Position numbers and translations under genes: made by a program
Origin: Streptomyces sp. Isolate_45
GTDB taxonomy: Bacteria; Actinomycetota; Actinomycetes; Streptomycetales; Streptomycetaceae
NCBI RefSeq assembly: GCF_024721315.2
Contig: NZ_JANFAK020000026.1
Location: 1-64,000, forward strand
Direction of reading: 5' to 3'
DNA: 64,000 nt
The notes under the pieces: generated by a model
The model's input: the letters and a program-made list of their open reading frames with translations, nothing else
Told to the model about the DNA's origin: nothing
The model's database searches: none
Shown here: in pieces, positions 46,105 through 55,300 of the stretch
Layout: the number at the start of each line of letters is the position of its first letter
Position numbering within the stretch: the first letter of the stretch is position 1

Positions 46105-48285
46105 ATGGTCGAGACCGCGTTACCCGCTTTCACAGAGCATCGCGAATATTTCCTCCGCCAGGACTCCTTGTTCATCGAGACCGCGGACGGCGTATTCCTC
46201 CGCGGCACCAAGGGCGAATCGTTCCTCAAGGGCCGGACCGTCCACCGGTGGCTCGTCGCGCTCGCTCCCCGCCTGTCCGTCGGCAGTGACCTGGCGGGTC
46301 TGTGCGAGGGCCTCGACGCGACGCGGCGCGACATGGTCGTCCGGCTCCTGGACCGACTGCGCGAAGCCGGCTTCGTCGAGCTCCGCGAAACCGAGGCCGA
46401 CGGGCTCCTCCCGGAGCCGGTCGAGCAGCGCTTCGCCGAACAGATCTCCTTCCTCCGGCACGACGGCGAACACCCCAAGGAACGTTTCCGCCAGTGGCGC
46501 GCCGTCCGCGTCCTGGTCGTGGGGGACGGACCGGCCGCCACGAGCGCCGTCCTGTCCCTCCTGCGCAACGGGGCCACCGACGTCACGGTCGCCGGGCGCG
46601 ACGCCGCGAAGGGCGGCCCCGCCCCGTGGGACGCCGAGCTCGCCGCCCTCACCGGGGCCGGCACGCCCGCCCGGGTCTCCCCGCTCCTCGCCGCCTCCGC
46701 CGACGCGGTGGCCCACGGCTTCGCCGGATCACCCCCGGACGCCGTGATCTTCACCCCGGGCAAACGGGATCCCGAATTCCGCAAGAACCTCTTCGCCTGG
46801 GCCCGCACGGTGGGCGCCGCATTCGTCTCGGCCGAGCAGGCCGGAAAATTTCTCGTCAAGGGTCCGCTGGTCCCCCGAAAGGGAACCTCCTGTCCGGGGT
46901 GCGCACAGCAGAAACTCGCCCGAATGACCTCGGGTATTGTTTCCGAAGAAATTCCGGAGCTTTATCCGGCCGTCCTGGCGGCCACCGGAAGCGACCTGGC
47001 TCTCGAATTATTCCGCCATATCGCCGGCGAGGAACCCTCGGGGCTCGAAGCCGCCCTCGTGGTGCAGGACCCGCTCACCCTGACGGGCCGCCGCGAACCG
47101 CTGCCCGCCGACCCCCGCTGCCCCTACTGCGCCGACCAGGTGGGCCTCCCGCAGGCCGTGGAAGCCCTCACCGCCCTCACCGGGGGACGACTCGACCTGC
47201 CCACCGACCCGGACGAACGGTACGGGCGCCTCGACGCGGCCCTCGCCGGCACGACCGGCCCGCTGCACCGCTTCGACGACGGGGCCGTACCGCAGACGGC
47301 GGTCAAGGCCGGTGTCGTCCGCGCCTCGGGACCCGACGGCGCGACCGCCGCCTTCCCCGGCTTCCACCCGCTCTCACTCACCGAAGCGCGGTGCGCCGCG
47401 GTGGAGCGGGCCGCACGGTGGAGCGCGGCCGTGTCACCGGCCCCCGCCGCCGTCGTGTCCGCCACCCGCGAGGCCCTCGGCGCCGACGGGGAGCACACCC
47501 TCGCCGTCGAGGAGGGCGACGGGGCCACCACCCGCTGGACTCCCGCGGTGTCCCTGCTCGACGGGCGCACCGTGTGGGTGCCGGCCCGGCTCGTCGAGGG
47601 CGGCGCGGGCGGCGACGCCCCGCCGGACCTCTCCGGCTACGGCGCCGGCGCCACCTTCACCGACGTCGCACGGGAGGGCATTCTCTCGGCCCTGCTGCAC
47701 GAGGCCCTGCGCACGCCGTTCGTACCGACGGCCGTGCCCGACCCGGCCACCCTGGCCGAGCTGGTGCCCGACCCCGCCGACCCGGCCGACACCACGGGAT
47801 TCGCGTTCGTCCGCGCCCTCGCACGAACCGGGGAACTCTCCCTGGCGGCACGTCCGGCCCCGGGCCGGACGTGCCGGGTGATGACCGCCCGTCACTCCCG
47901 GCCCGGCCGGACCGTCACGGTGGCCGCCGCGGGCACGACCCACGAGGAGGCCGCGCGCACCGCGCTGCTCGAACTCGCGGGCCGCGTCCAGCTCGACGAG
48001 GTCCCGTACGGTCACCCCGCCACGGACGGCGGCCGCGCGGTGCTGCTTCCCCCGGGCTGGGCAGCCGGCGACGCACCCGCGACGGCCCCGGCACCCGACC
48101 CGGGGAAGGCCCCCGCCCCGGAGGCGGCCCCGCCCCCGGACCAGGAGCCCCTCGACCGTCTCCTGGCCGGACTCCGCGCGGACGGGCGCGACGCCCTGCT
48201 CGTCCGCACCCCCCCGGCCGAACTGGGCGGCGCCGCGGCACCCGTACTGGTGGGCCGCGTCCTGCTCACCCGCTCCACCCCCTGA
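46105..48285 (+). CDS. Ocin-ThiF-like TOMM leader peptide-binding protein
   Basis: This 726-residue protein is an E1-like partner for YcaO. The N-terminal region (ETADGVFLRGTKGESFLKG then a winged-helix-like FVELRETEADGLLPEP) would be the precursor recognition element that grips the leader. A Rossmann-like segment VLVVGDGPAATSAVLSL begins near residue 136. Two Cys pairs, SCPGCAQQKLAR near 262 and DPRCPYCADQVGL near 338, probably bind structural zinc. The C-terminal half is longer than in LazD and other relatives and lacks a recognised domain. ATG 46105 is supported by GGGGGGAG. A hairpin separates it from the precursor gene. Confidence 0.86.
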   Translation: MVETALPAFTEHREYFLRQDSLFIETADGVFLRGTKGESFLKGRTVHRWLVALAPRLSVGSDLAGLCEGLDATRRDMVVRLLDRLREAGFVELRETEADGLLPEPVEQRFAEQISFLRHDGEHPKERFRQWRAVRVLVVGDGPAATSAVLSLLRNGATDVTVAGRDAAKGGPAPWDAELAALTGAGTPARVSPLLAASADAVAHGFAGSPPDAVIFTPGKRDPEFRKNLFAWARTVGAAFVSAEQAGKFLVKGPLVPRKGTSCPGCAQQKLARMTSGIVSEEIPELYPAVLAATGSDLALELFRHIAGEEPSGLEAALVVQDPLTLTGRREPLPADPRCPYCADQVGLPQAVEALTALTGGRLDLPTDPDERYGRLDAALAGTTGPLHRFDDGAVPQTAVKAGVVRASGPDGATAAFPGFHPLSLTEARCAAVERAARWSAAVSPAPAAVVSATREALGADGEHTLAVEEGDGATTRWTPAVSLLDGRTVWVPARLVEGGAGGDAPPDLSGYGAGATFTDVAREGILSALLHEALRTPFVPTAVPDPATLAELVPDPADPADTTGFAFVRALARTGELSLAARPAPGRTCRVMTARHSRPGRTVTVAAAGTTHEEAARTALLELAGRVQLDEVPYGHPATDGGRAVLLPPGWAAGDAPATAPAPDPGKAPAPEAAPPPDQEPLDRLLAGLRADGRDALLVRTPPAELGGAAAPVLVGRVLLTRSTP

Positions 48286-48313
48286 GACTTCCCCGCGGGC
48301 GACCGCGGGGGGA

Positions 48314-48333
48314 CACCGGGGCACGCCCCGGTG
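48314..48333 (+). terminator. Hairpin between the leader-binding gene and the precursor gene
   Basis: CACCGGGG and CCCCGGTG are perfectly inverse around a 4-base loop CACG. It may protect or terminate transcripts here and set the precursor's expression level. Confidence 0.55.
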
Positions 48334-48376
48334 ATGATCGATCCCTTTTATCCACATGTCGAGAAGGAGTCACGTC

Positions 48377-48523
48377 ATGAACCCGATTTCCGACCTCAAC
48401 CACCTGCCCGTCGAGGACTTCGAGCTGGAGGCCGCGACCACCGAGGTCCAGGCCGCCGCCCGCCAGTGCGGCAGCCTCTCCTCCTGCTGTTCCTGCAGCC
48501 GCACCCCGGAGCTCTCCGCCTGA
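48377..48523 (+). CDS. RiPP precursor peptide (Cys/Ser-rich core)
   Basis: A 48-residue peptide starts at an ATG with AGAAGGAG seven bases upstream. An acidic leader (starting MNPISDLNHLPVEDFELEAA, the DLPVxDFELE pattern familiar from thiopeptide leaders) is followed by CGSLSSCCSCSRTPELSA. The core has four Cys, five Ser, and only one charged residue before its last part; CCSCS is the same order as in thiomuracin/GE2270-type cores. Leader cleavage around the Ala-Ala-Arg-Gln segment is a guess. It is placed between the leader-binding and YcaO genes, and a strong terminator lies just after it. Confidence 0.88.
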   Translation: MNPISDLNHLPVEDFELEAATTEVQAAARQCGSLSSCCSCSRTPELSA

Positions 48524-48547
48524 CGCGGTAGCCGCTGACGAGGTGAA

Positions 48548-48575
48548 CGCGGTGGCGGCTCCGGCCGCCACCGCG
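48548..48575 (+). terminator. Strong hairpin after the precursor gene
   Basis: CGCGGTGGCGGC and GCCGCCACCGCG are perfect 12-base arms around a TCCG loop, followed by GTTTCCCC. In RiPP operons a leaky terminator just after the precursor gene keeps peptide output above that of the enzymes; that use is likely here because ycaO starts 50 bases further on. Confidence 0.8.
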
Positions 48576-48625
48576 GTTTCCCCGTCCCACCGCCTTCCCC
48601 GAGCCCAGCAGTCTGCGGAGAACCC

Positions 48626-50644
48626 ATGCACGTTGTCACGCTCCCCACCGATAGCGCGGCGGACGCCGCCCAGGAGCGGCTCGCGGACGCGCTGCGCGAA
48701 CTCCTGGACCCGGAAACCGCCTTCGAGGGCGTCGTCGAGATCGGTTCCCTGGGCCTGCTGCCGGCGAACCCCGCAGGCCCCGCCGACCCGACCGGGACGA
48801 ACCCGCCGCCCGCACCCCCGACCACGGACCCGGGCCTGCGGGTCTTCCCCGTCCGCCTCTACCGCGCGACCGTCGTCGTCGGCCCCGTCCACCCGGCCGC
48901 CGCCGACGCCCCCGGCCCCTGCGCCGTCTGCCTGGAACGACGCTGGATCCGCCTGCGCCCCCTGCGGGAACGCGAGGCCCTGGAGACCGGCACCGCGCAG
49001 CACGCGGCCGGGCCCGGACCGGCGGCCCCCCACCACTGGAGCGCCCCCACCGTCGCCGCCGCCCTGCACATCCTGGCCGCCCGCACAGTCCGCACCGACA
49101 CCACCGGCCTCGCCGCCGCTCCCGTCCTGGAGGTGTCCACCACCGACGGCACGGTCACGGAGCACGCCCTGCTCGCCGATCCCGACTGTCCCCGCTGCGG
49201 CACCCGCGCCCCGGCACCGGCCCCCGCGTTGGAGGGCTTCCCCACCTCCCGCCCCCGTCCGTACCCCGAGGCGTCGCGGCTGCGCGACTGGAACTCGTAC
49301 GACCTGCCCCGCAGCGCCCTGGTCAACCCGCTCTGCGGGGCCCTCGGCTCCCGGACCCACCACGACACCCACTCCCCGGTCACCGAATCGGTGAGCGGCT
49401 CGCTGCGCCTCGGCGGCCACCGCACCGGACGCAGCGGCCTCTACGAGATCGCCTGGGCCGGGCACACCGACACCCACGAACGCAGCGAGACCGTCGCCCT
49501 CTTCGAGGGCCTCGAACGGTACGCGGGCCAGCGTCCCTGGGGCCGGGGCCCGGCCACGCGCATGTCCCTCGACGAGCTGACCGCGCGAGGCCTGCCCGCC
49601 CTGGACCCTCGCCCCGTGCTCCACGCGCCGGAGTTCTACGCCCGCCACCCCGACACGTACAAGCCGTTCCGCCCCGACGAGCGGGCCGACTGGGTCTGGG
49701 GCCACTCCCTGGTCCGTGACGCTCCCGTGCTCGTACCCCAGCACCTGGTCCACTACGGTCCGCGGCGCCGCGGCGAATCGCTGCTGTCGAGCAACTCCAA
49801 CGGCTGCGCCACGGGCAGTTGCATGGAGGAGGCGGCGCTCTTCGGTCTCCTGGAACTGATCGAGCGGGACGCCTTCCTGCTGTCCTGGTACGGGGCCGAA
49901 CGCCTCCCGGAGATCGACCTCGACAGCGCCACCGCCACCCCGCGCCGCGCGGCCCTGAGGGCCCGGCTCGAAGGACTCGGTTACCGGGTCCGGCTGTTCG
50001 ACCTGCGCGTCGACCTGCCCGTGCCCGCCGTCCTGTGCCTCGTCCGGCGCCGTACTCCGGGACCCGGCAACATCGTCCTCTCCGCCGGCGCCGCCCTGAC
50101 CGCGGGGGACGCCGTCGACTCGGCCCTCCAGGAGGTCGCCTCCCTGCTGCCGCACCACCTGCGGTCCGTCGCGGCGCGGGAGGAGGAGGCCCGGGCCATG
50201 GTGACCGACTACGGACTCGTACGCGATCTGGATGACCACGACCTCCTCTACGGACTCCCGGAGATGGAGCGGCACGTCCCGTTCCTCCGCCCGTACGAGG
50301 ACGGTCCGGTCCGGCCCGTCCCACTGCGGGAGGCGTTCGCCGACTGGGAGGCCCGGGGGCCCCGCCCGGCCGATCTGCTGGACGACCTGACCGCCTGCGT
50401 GGACCTGCTCCGCGAGGTGAGCGAGGACGTGATCGTCGTCGACCAGACCTGCCCCGAGCAGCGGGCGTGCGGGCTGCGCAGCGCGGCCGTCGTGGCCCCC
50501 GGGCTGGTGCCGATCGACTTCGGTTGGGAGGAGCAGCGGGCGCTGCACCACCCCCGGCTGCGCACCGCCTCCTGGCGGGCCGGGCGCCGCCCGGCGCCGC
50601 TGCGGGACGAGGACATCCACCGCCACCCGCACCCCTTCGCATGA
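48626..50644 (+). CDS. YcaO-family cyclodehydratase
   Basis: The 672-residue protein uses ATP to convert Cys (and perhaps Ser) to thiazolines/oxazolines. The YcaO core runs from about residue 230; the ATP-binding motif SNSNGCATGSCMEEAALFG lies near 390, and LLELIERDAFLLSWY follows. The C-terminus is PHPFA, close to the Pro-rich end that azoline-forming YcaO proteins need for activity. The N-terminal 200 residues are a second zinc-type module (CAVCLERRW, CPRCGTR), which suggests that part of the partner function is fused here. The stop overlaps the dehydrogenase region by ATGA. GGAG lies before the ATG. Confidence 0.93.
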   Translation: MHVVTLPTDSAADAAQERLADALRELLDPETAFEGVVEIGSLGLLPANPAGPADPTGTNPPPAPPTTDPGLRVFPVRLYRATVVVGPVHPAAADAPGPCAVCLERRWIRLRPLREREALETGTAQHAAGPGPAAPHHWSAPTVAAALHILAARTVRTDTTGLAAAPVLEVSTTDGTVTEHALLADPDCPRCGTRAPAPAPALEGFPTSRPRPYPEASRLRDWNSYDLPRSALVNPLCGALGSRTHHDTHSPVTESVSGSLRLGGHRTGRSGLYEIAWAGHTDTHERSETVALFEGLERYAGQRPWGRGPATRMSLDELTARGLPALDPRPVLHAPEFYARHPDTYKPFRPDERADWVWGHSLVRDAPVLVPQHLVHYGPRRRGESLLSSNSNGCATGSCMEEAALFGLLELIERDAFLLSWYGAERLPEIDLDSATATPRRAALRARLEGLGYRVRLFDLRVDLPVPAVLCLVRRRTPGPGNIVLSAGAALTAGDAVDSALQEVASLLPHHLRSVAAREEEARAMVTDYGLVRDLDDHDLLYGLPEMERHVPFLRPYEDGPVRPVPLREAFADWEARGPRPADLLDDLTACVDLLREVSEDVIVVDQTCPEQRACGLRSAAVVAPGLVPIDFGWEEQRALHHPRLRTASWRAGRRPAPLRDEDIHRHPHPFA

Positions 50645-50673
50645 GCGACGTACACGGCAAGGAGCAGCGGACG

Positions 50674-52251
50674 ATGACCACCCCGGCGGCACGGGCCACC
50701 ACCCTCGCCTACGTCGACGCGGTGCACCGTCGCTACCGCGACCCGGTGCAGCCCGACGGGTTCGCCCCGGACTGGGACGACCGTCCTCTTGCGCACACCC
50801 ACCATCCGGGGGCCACCCGTATCGCCCTGCCCCTGCCTGCCCCGGCTGCCGCGCCGACGCCCGCTCCCGGGGGCGGGCGCACCCTCACCACCCTCGCCGA
50901 GGACCTCCGGGCGACGATCGGCGTGCTCGCCCGCCGCCGGCAGATCGACTGGAACCGCGACCTCGCCGAGCAGTCCGCGCCGCACACGCCCCGCTGGGGC
51001 ACGGGTTCCGCCTCGGGCGGCGGCACCCATCCGCTGGAGGTCTACTGGGCCGCGGGCCCGTCGGCTCCCGTCCCACCCGGCGTCTACCACTACGCCTGCG
51101 GCCTGCACGCCCTGGAGCGCCTGAGCACGCTCGACCCGGCCCCGGCCGTTCGGGCGGCGCTCGGCCCGGACGGCGCCGCCGACGGCCACGACCAGTTCCT
51201 GCTGTGCACGGTCCGGCCGTGGAAGAACGCCTTCAAGTACCACAACCTCGCCTACCACCTGGCGACCCTGGACCTCGGTTCGTTCCTCGCCTCCTGGGAA
51301 CTGACCAGCCGCGACCGCGGCGCCGGGCACCGTCCCCGGCTCTGGTTCGACGAGGAGGCCCTCGGCGGGCTGCTCGGCCTCGACCCGGACGAGGAATCCG
51401 TCCACGCCGTGCTCCCGCTCGACTGGCACACGGCCGGCGCCGACGCCTCGCGGCCCGCGCCGACGGCACCGACGGCCGTCCGGCCACCGCACTACGAAAG
51501 GTCCCGTACGGTCCGCAGGTTCAGCCTGGCCGACAACGTCCGGCGGGCCACCGCCCAGGCCCCGCCCGCAGAACCCGCACCGGCACCCGCACCCGCACCC
51601 GCACCCGCACCGGACGTTCCGCCCGCCGTCGCGGGCACGACGACGCCCCTGCCCGTGGCGCCCGGGGCACCGGCGCCCGGCACCGCCCTGGCGACATTGG
51701 CCGCGCGGACCTCATCCTCCGGCCGCATCGACGCCTCCCGCCCGCTCGGCGCGGCCGCCCTGGCCGCCGTACTCGGCGCCGCGTTCCCCCACCCCCCGCG
51801 CTCCGGCGGGTTCGTGGAGGCGGCCGTGGCCGTCCGTGCGGCCGAGGGCCTCGCCCCGGGCGGATACGCCTACGACCCCGCCCGGCACGCCCTGTCGCAC
51901 CTGCCGGGGGACCCGCTGCCCACCTTGACCCGGGACCTCTACGGACTGGACAACTACGACGTCGCCGGTGTGCCCGTGACGCTCGTCCTGCACTGGCATC
52001 CCGAGCGGGCCGTCGCCGCCCACGGCCCCCGCGCCTACCGGGCGGCCAACGCGGAGGCGGGCGCCGCCGCACAGCGCGCCCACCTCGCCGCCACCGCCCT
52101 CGGCCTCTCCAGCGGCATCGTCTTCGGCATCGATCCGGTGCCGTTGGACGAGGCCCTCGGACTCACCGCCGCGGGGCGACGCAGCCAGCTCTGCGTCTTC
52201 CTCGGCCTGCCCCGCCCCGGCGCGGCCGCGCTGGACGGCCGCCTCGCCTGA
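50674..52251 (+). CDS. SagB-type azoline dehydrogenase with two nitroreductase-like domains
   Basis: This 525-residue protein belongs to the flavin-dependent dehydrogenases that oxidise azolines to azoles. The first domain has the SagB pattern, PRWGTGSASGGGTHPLEVY (FMN binding region) and NAFKYHNLAYHLATLDLGS. A Pro-Ala linker (PAPAPAPAPAPAP) leads to a second, similar half with DNYDVAGVPVTLVL and an end typical of nitroreductases (ATALGLSSGI). Double-domain SagB forms are rarer than single ones. ATG 50674 has AAGGAG nine bases upstream; a start at 50641 overlapping the YcaO stop is possible. Confidence 0.88.
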   Translation: MTTPAARATTLAYVDAVHRRYRDPVQPDGFAPDWDDRPLAHTHHPGATRIALPLPAPAAAPTPAPGGGRTLTTLAEDLRATIGVLARRRQIDWNRDLAEQSAPHTPRWGTGSASGGGTHPLEVYWAAGPSAPVPPGVYHYACGLHALERLSTLDPAPAVRAALGPDGAADGHDQFLLCTVRPWKNAFKYHNLAYHLATLDLGSFLASWELTSRDRGAGHRPRLWFDEEALGGLLGLDPDEESVHAVLPLDWHTAGADASRPAPTAPTAVRPPHYERSRTVRRFSLADNVRRATAQAPPAEPAPAPAPAPAPAPDVPPAVAGTTTPLPVAPGAPAPGTALATLAARTSSSGRIDASRPLGAAALAAVLGAAFPHPPRSGGFVEAAVAVRAAEGLAPGGYAYDPARHALSHLPGDPLPTLTRDLYGLDNYDVAGVPVTLVLHWHPERAVAAHGPRAYRAANAEAGAAAQRAHLAATALGLSSGIVFGIDPVPLDEALGLTAAGRRSQLCVFLGLPRPGAAALDGRLA

Positions 52252-52311
52252 CCACGCGGCATCCCGCGCTCCGTAGCAGCATCCCGTCCCGCACTCCTCC
52301 GAGGAGCCTCC

Positions 52312-55300
52312 GTGTCCGGCCCCGCCCCCGCTCCCTCCGCCTACCTCCGTTTCCCGCACCTGCACGGTGACCTGCTGACGTTCGTCGCCGAGGACGACGT
52401 GTGGACCTGCGACACCGCGGGCGGCCGCGCCCGGCGCCTCACCGCCGACCGGGTGCCCGTCAGCCACCCCCGCATCGGCCCCGACGGCTCCAGCATCGCC
52501 TGGACGTCGACCCTGTCCGGCGCGCCCGAGGTGTACGTCGCCCCGGCGGACGGCGGCCCGGCCCGCCGCCTGACGTACTGGGGCGACCGGCGCACCCGCG
52601 TCGCGGGCTGGACGGCCGACGGGAACGTACTGGCGATCACCGCGGCGGCCGAGCCCGGCCCGCGCCGCCCCTGGGCCTGGGCCGTCCCCGTGGACGGCGG
52701 CGCCCCGCGCCGCCTCCCGTACGGCCCCGTGGGCGGGCTGGCCCTGGGCCCCGACGGCGGAGTCCTCGTCCAGACCCCGACGTACGTGGAACCGATGCAG
52801 TGGAAGCGCTACCGGGGCGGCACCACGGGACGCCTCTGGATCGACCCGGCCGGCTCCGGACTCTTCACCCGCCTCCACCCCGACGTGGACGGCAACCCGG
52901 ACTCCCCGCTCTGGGTCGGCGACCGCGTGGCGTTCCTCGCCGACCACGAGGGCAACGGCCGCCTCTGGTCGAGCCTCCCCGACGGCACCGATCTGCGCCG
53001 GCACACCGGCCACGCCTTCTACGCCCGGTACGCGACCACCGACGGCCACCGGGTGGTCTACCAGTGCGGCGGGGAGATCCGGCTGCTGCCCGGCCTGGCG
53101 GTGGGAGCGGAGGCAGAGCGCGTCGACATCCGCCTGGGCGGACCGCGCACCGCGCTCGCCCCCCACCGGATTCCCGTCGCCGGCCACCTGGGATCCTTCG
53201 CCACCGACCGCACCGGCACGGCGAGCCTGCTCGAAGTCCGGGGTGGCACCCACTGGGTGTCCCACGACCTGCGGCCCGCCCGCCCGCTGGGGCACGCCCC
53301 GGGCGTCCGGCACCGGCTGCCTTGCGTCCTCGGGGACACCGGCCGCGTCGCCCGGGTCTCGGACGCGGGCGGCAGCGAGTGCGTCGAGGTCCTGGACACC
53401 GCCGGCAGCGGGCAGGAAGCTCCGGTCCGCCTCGGCGCGGACCGGTTCGCCCGCGTCCTGGAGCTGGTGGCCTCCCCGGACGGTGCCACCCTGGCCGTCG
53501 CCGAACTGCACGGCGGCGTCCTCCTCGTCGACGTCGCCTCGGGCCGGATCACCGAACTCGACCGCAGCGAGGACGGCCAGGTCACCGGCGTGACCTTCTC
53601 GCCCGACTCCGCCTGGCTCGCCTGGTCGCATCCGGGACAGGAACGACTGCGCCAACTGCGCCTCGCCCACCTCGGCAGCGGGCGGATCATCGAGGCCACC
53701 CCCATGCGCTTCCGCGACACCGACCCGGCGTTCACCGCCGACGGCCGCCACCTGGCCTTCCTCTCCGCCCGGACCTTCGAACCCGTCCACCAGACGCACG
53801 ACTTCGGCATGGCCTTCACCGCCGGCACCCGGCCCCACCTCCTCCCGCTGACGGCCGACGCCATCTCCCCGTTCACCACCTGGAACCCCGCACCGGCCCC
53901 GGCCGCCGCGCTCGTCACGGTCGACGAGGAAGGCCTGGCCGACCGTGCCGAGCCGTTCCCGGTCCCCGCAGGCACCTACCGGGGGCTGCGCGCCACCGCC
54001 ACGGGCGTGCTCTGGCTGCGCGATCCGCTCCCGCCGCCGGCGTCGAGGCCCGGCGACTCCGTCCTGGAGGGCTGGGACTTCACCGCCAACGGCTCCGTCC
54101 GCTCCCGTACGGCAGTGAGCGGCTTCGCGGTCTCCGGCGACGGGACCCGGGCCGTGGTCCGGGACGCCGCCGACACCCTCACGGTCGTACCGGCAGCCTC
54201 CCCCGGCGCCGACGGCCGGCCCGTGGACCTCTCCCGCGTCCGCGCCACGGTCCACCCGGCAGCGGAGTGGCGGCAGATGTTCGAGGAGGACGGCCGGCTG
54301 CTTCGCGAGGTGTGCGCCCGCCCGGCACTGCTCGGCGTCGACTGGGACGGCGTACTGGACCGCTACCGCCCGCTCGTCGACCGCCTCGGAAGCCACGACG
54401 ACCTCGTCGACCTCCTCCGGGAGCTGCACGGCGAACGCTCCATGTCCCACGCCAACGTCGGAGCCCGGCCGCGCCCCACCGATCCCGCCCTGGCCCAGGG
54501 CCACCTCGGAGCCGACCTGGACCGGGACACCGACGGCACCTGGCGCATCACCCGCATCCCGCGCGGCGACGTCTCCGCCGACGCCGGCCGCTCACCGCTG
54601 GCCGCCCCCGGCATGGGCGTCCGGGAGGGCGACGCGCTGCTCGCCGTCGACGGACTCCCCGTCGACCCGGCCACCGGCCCGGGCCCCCTCCTCACCGGCA
54701 CGGCCGGCCACCCGGTGGAACTGACCCTCCGCTCCCCCGGCGGCACACCGCGCCGCGTGACGGCCGTACCCCTGGCACAGGAACGCACCCTGCGCTACCA
54801 CGACTGGGTCGCCGACCGCCGCGACCACGTCCGCACCGCGTCGGACGGCCGCCTGGGGTACGTCCACGTACCGGACCTGACCACCGACGGCTGGGCGCAG
54901 CTCCACCGCGACCTGCGGCCACAGACCGTCCACGACGGGCTGGTGGTGGACCTCCGCGAGAACACCGGGGGCGAACTGTCGGAAAAGGTCCTCGAACTGC
55001 TCGCCCAGCGGGTGTTCGGCTGGCGGGTCGCCCGCAACGGCTCGGGCTACGCCTACCCCAACATCGCCCCGCGCGGGCCGGTCCTCTTCCTCGCGGACGA
55101 GTTCACCGGTTCCGACGGCGACATCATGGTCCTGGCGGTCCGGCACCGCGGGATCGGCCCCGTCGTGGGCACCCGTAGCTGGGGCGGCTTCACGGCCATC
55201 GAATGGCTCCACGACCTGGTGGACGGCACCAGCCTCCTCCTGCCCCGCTTCGCCACCTGGTTCGAGGGCCCCGGATGGAGCGTGGAGAACAGGGGCGTGG

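Noticed and set aside
51712..54504. 930-codon minus-strand frame antisense to the SagB and S41 genes
   Set aside because: The composition is typical of an antisense shadow in high-GC DNA and no domain is seen.
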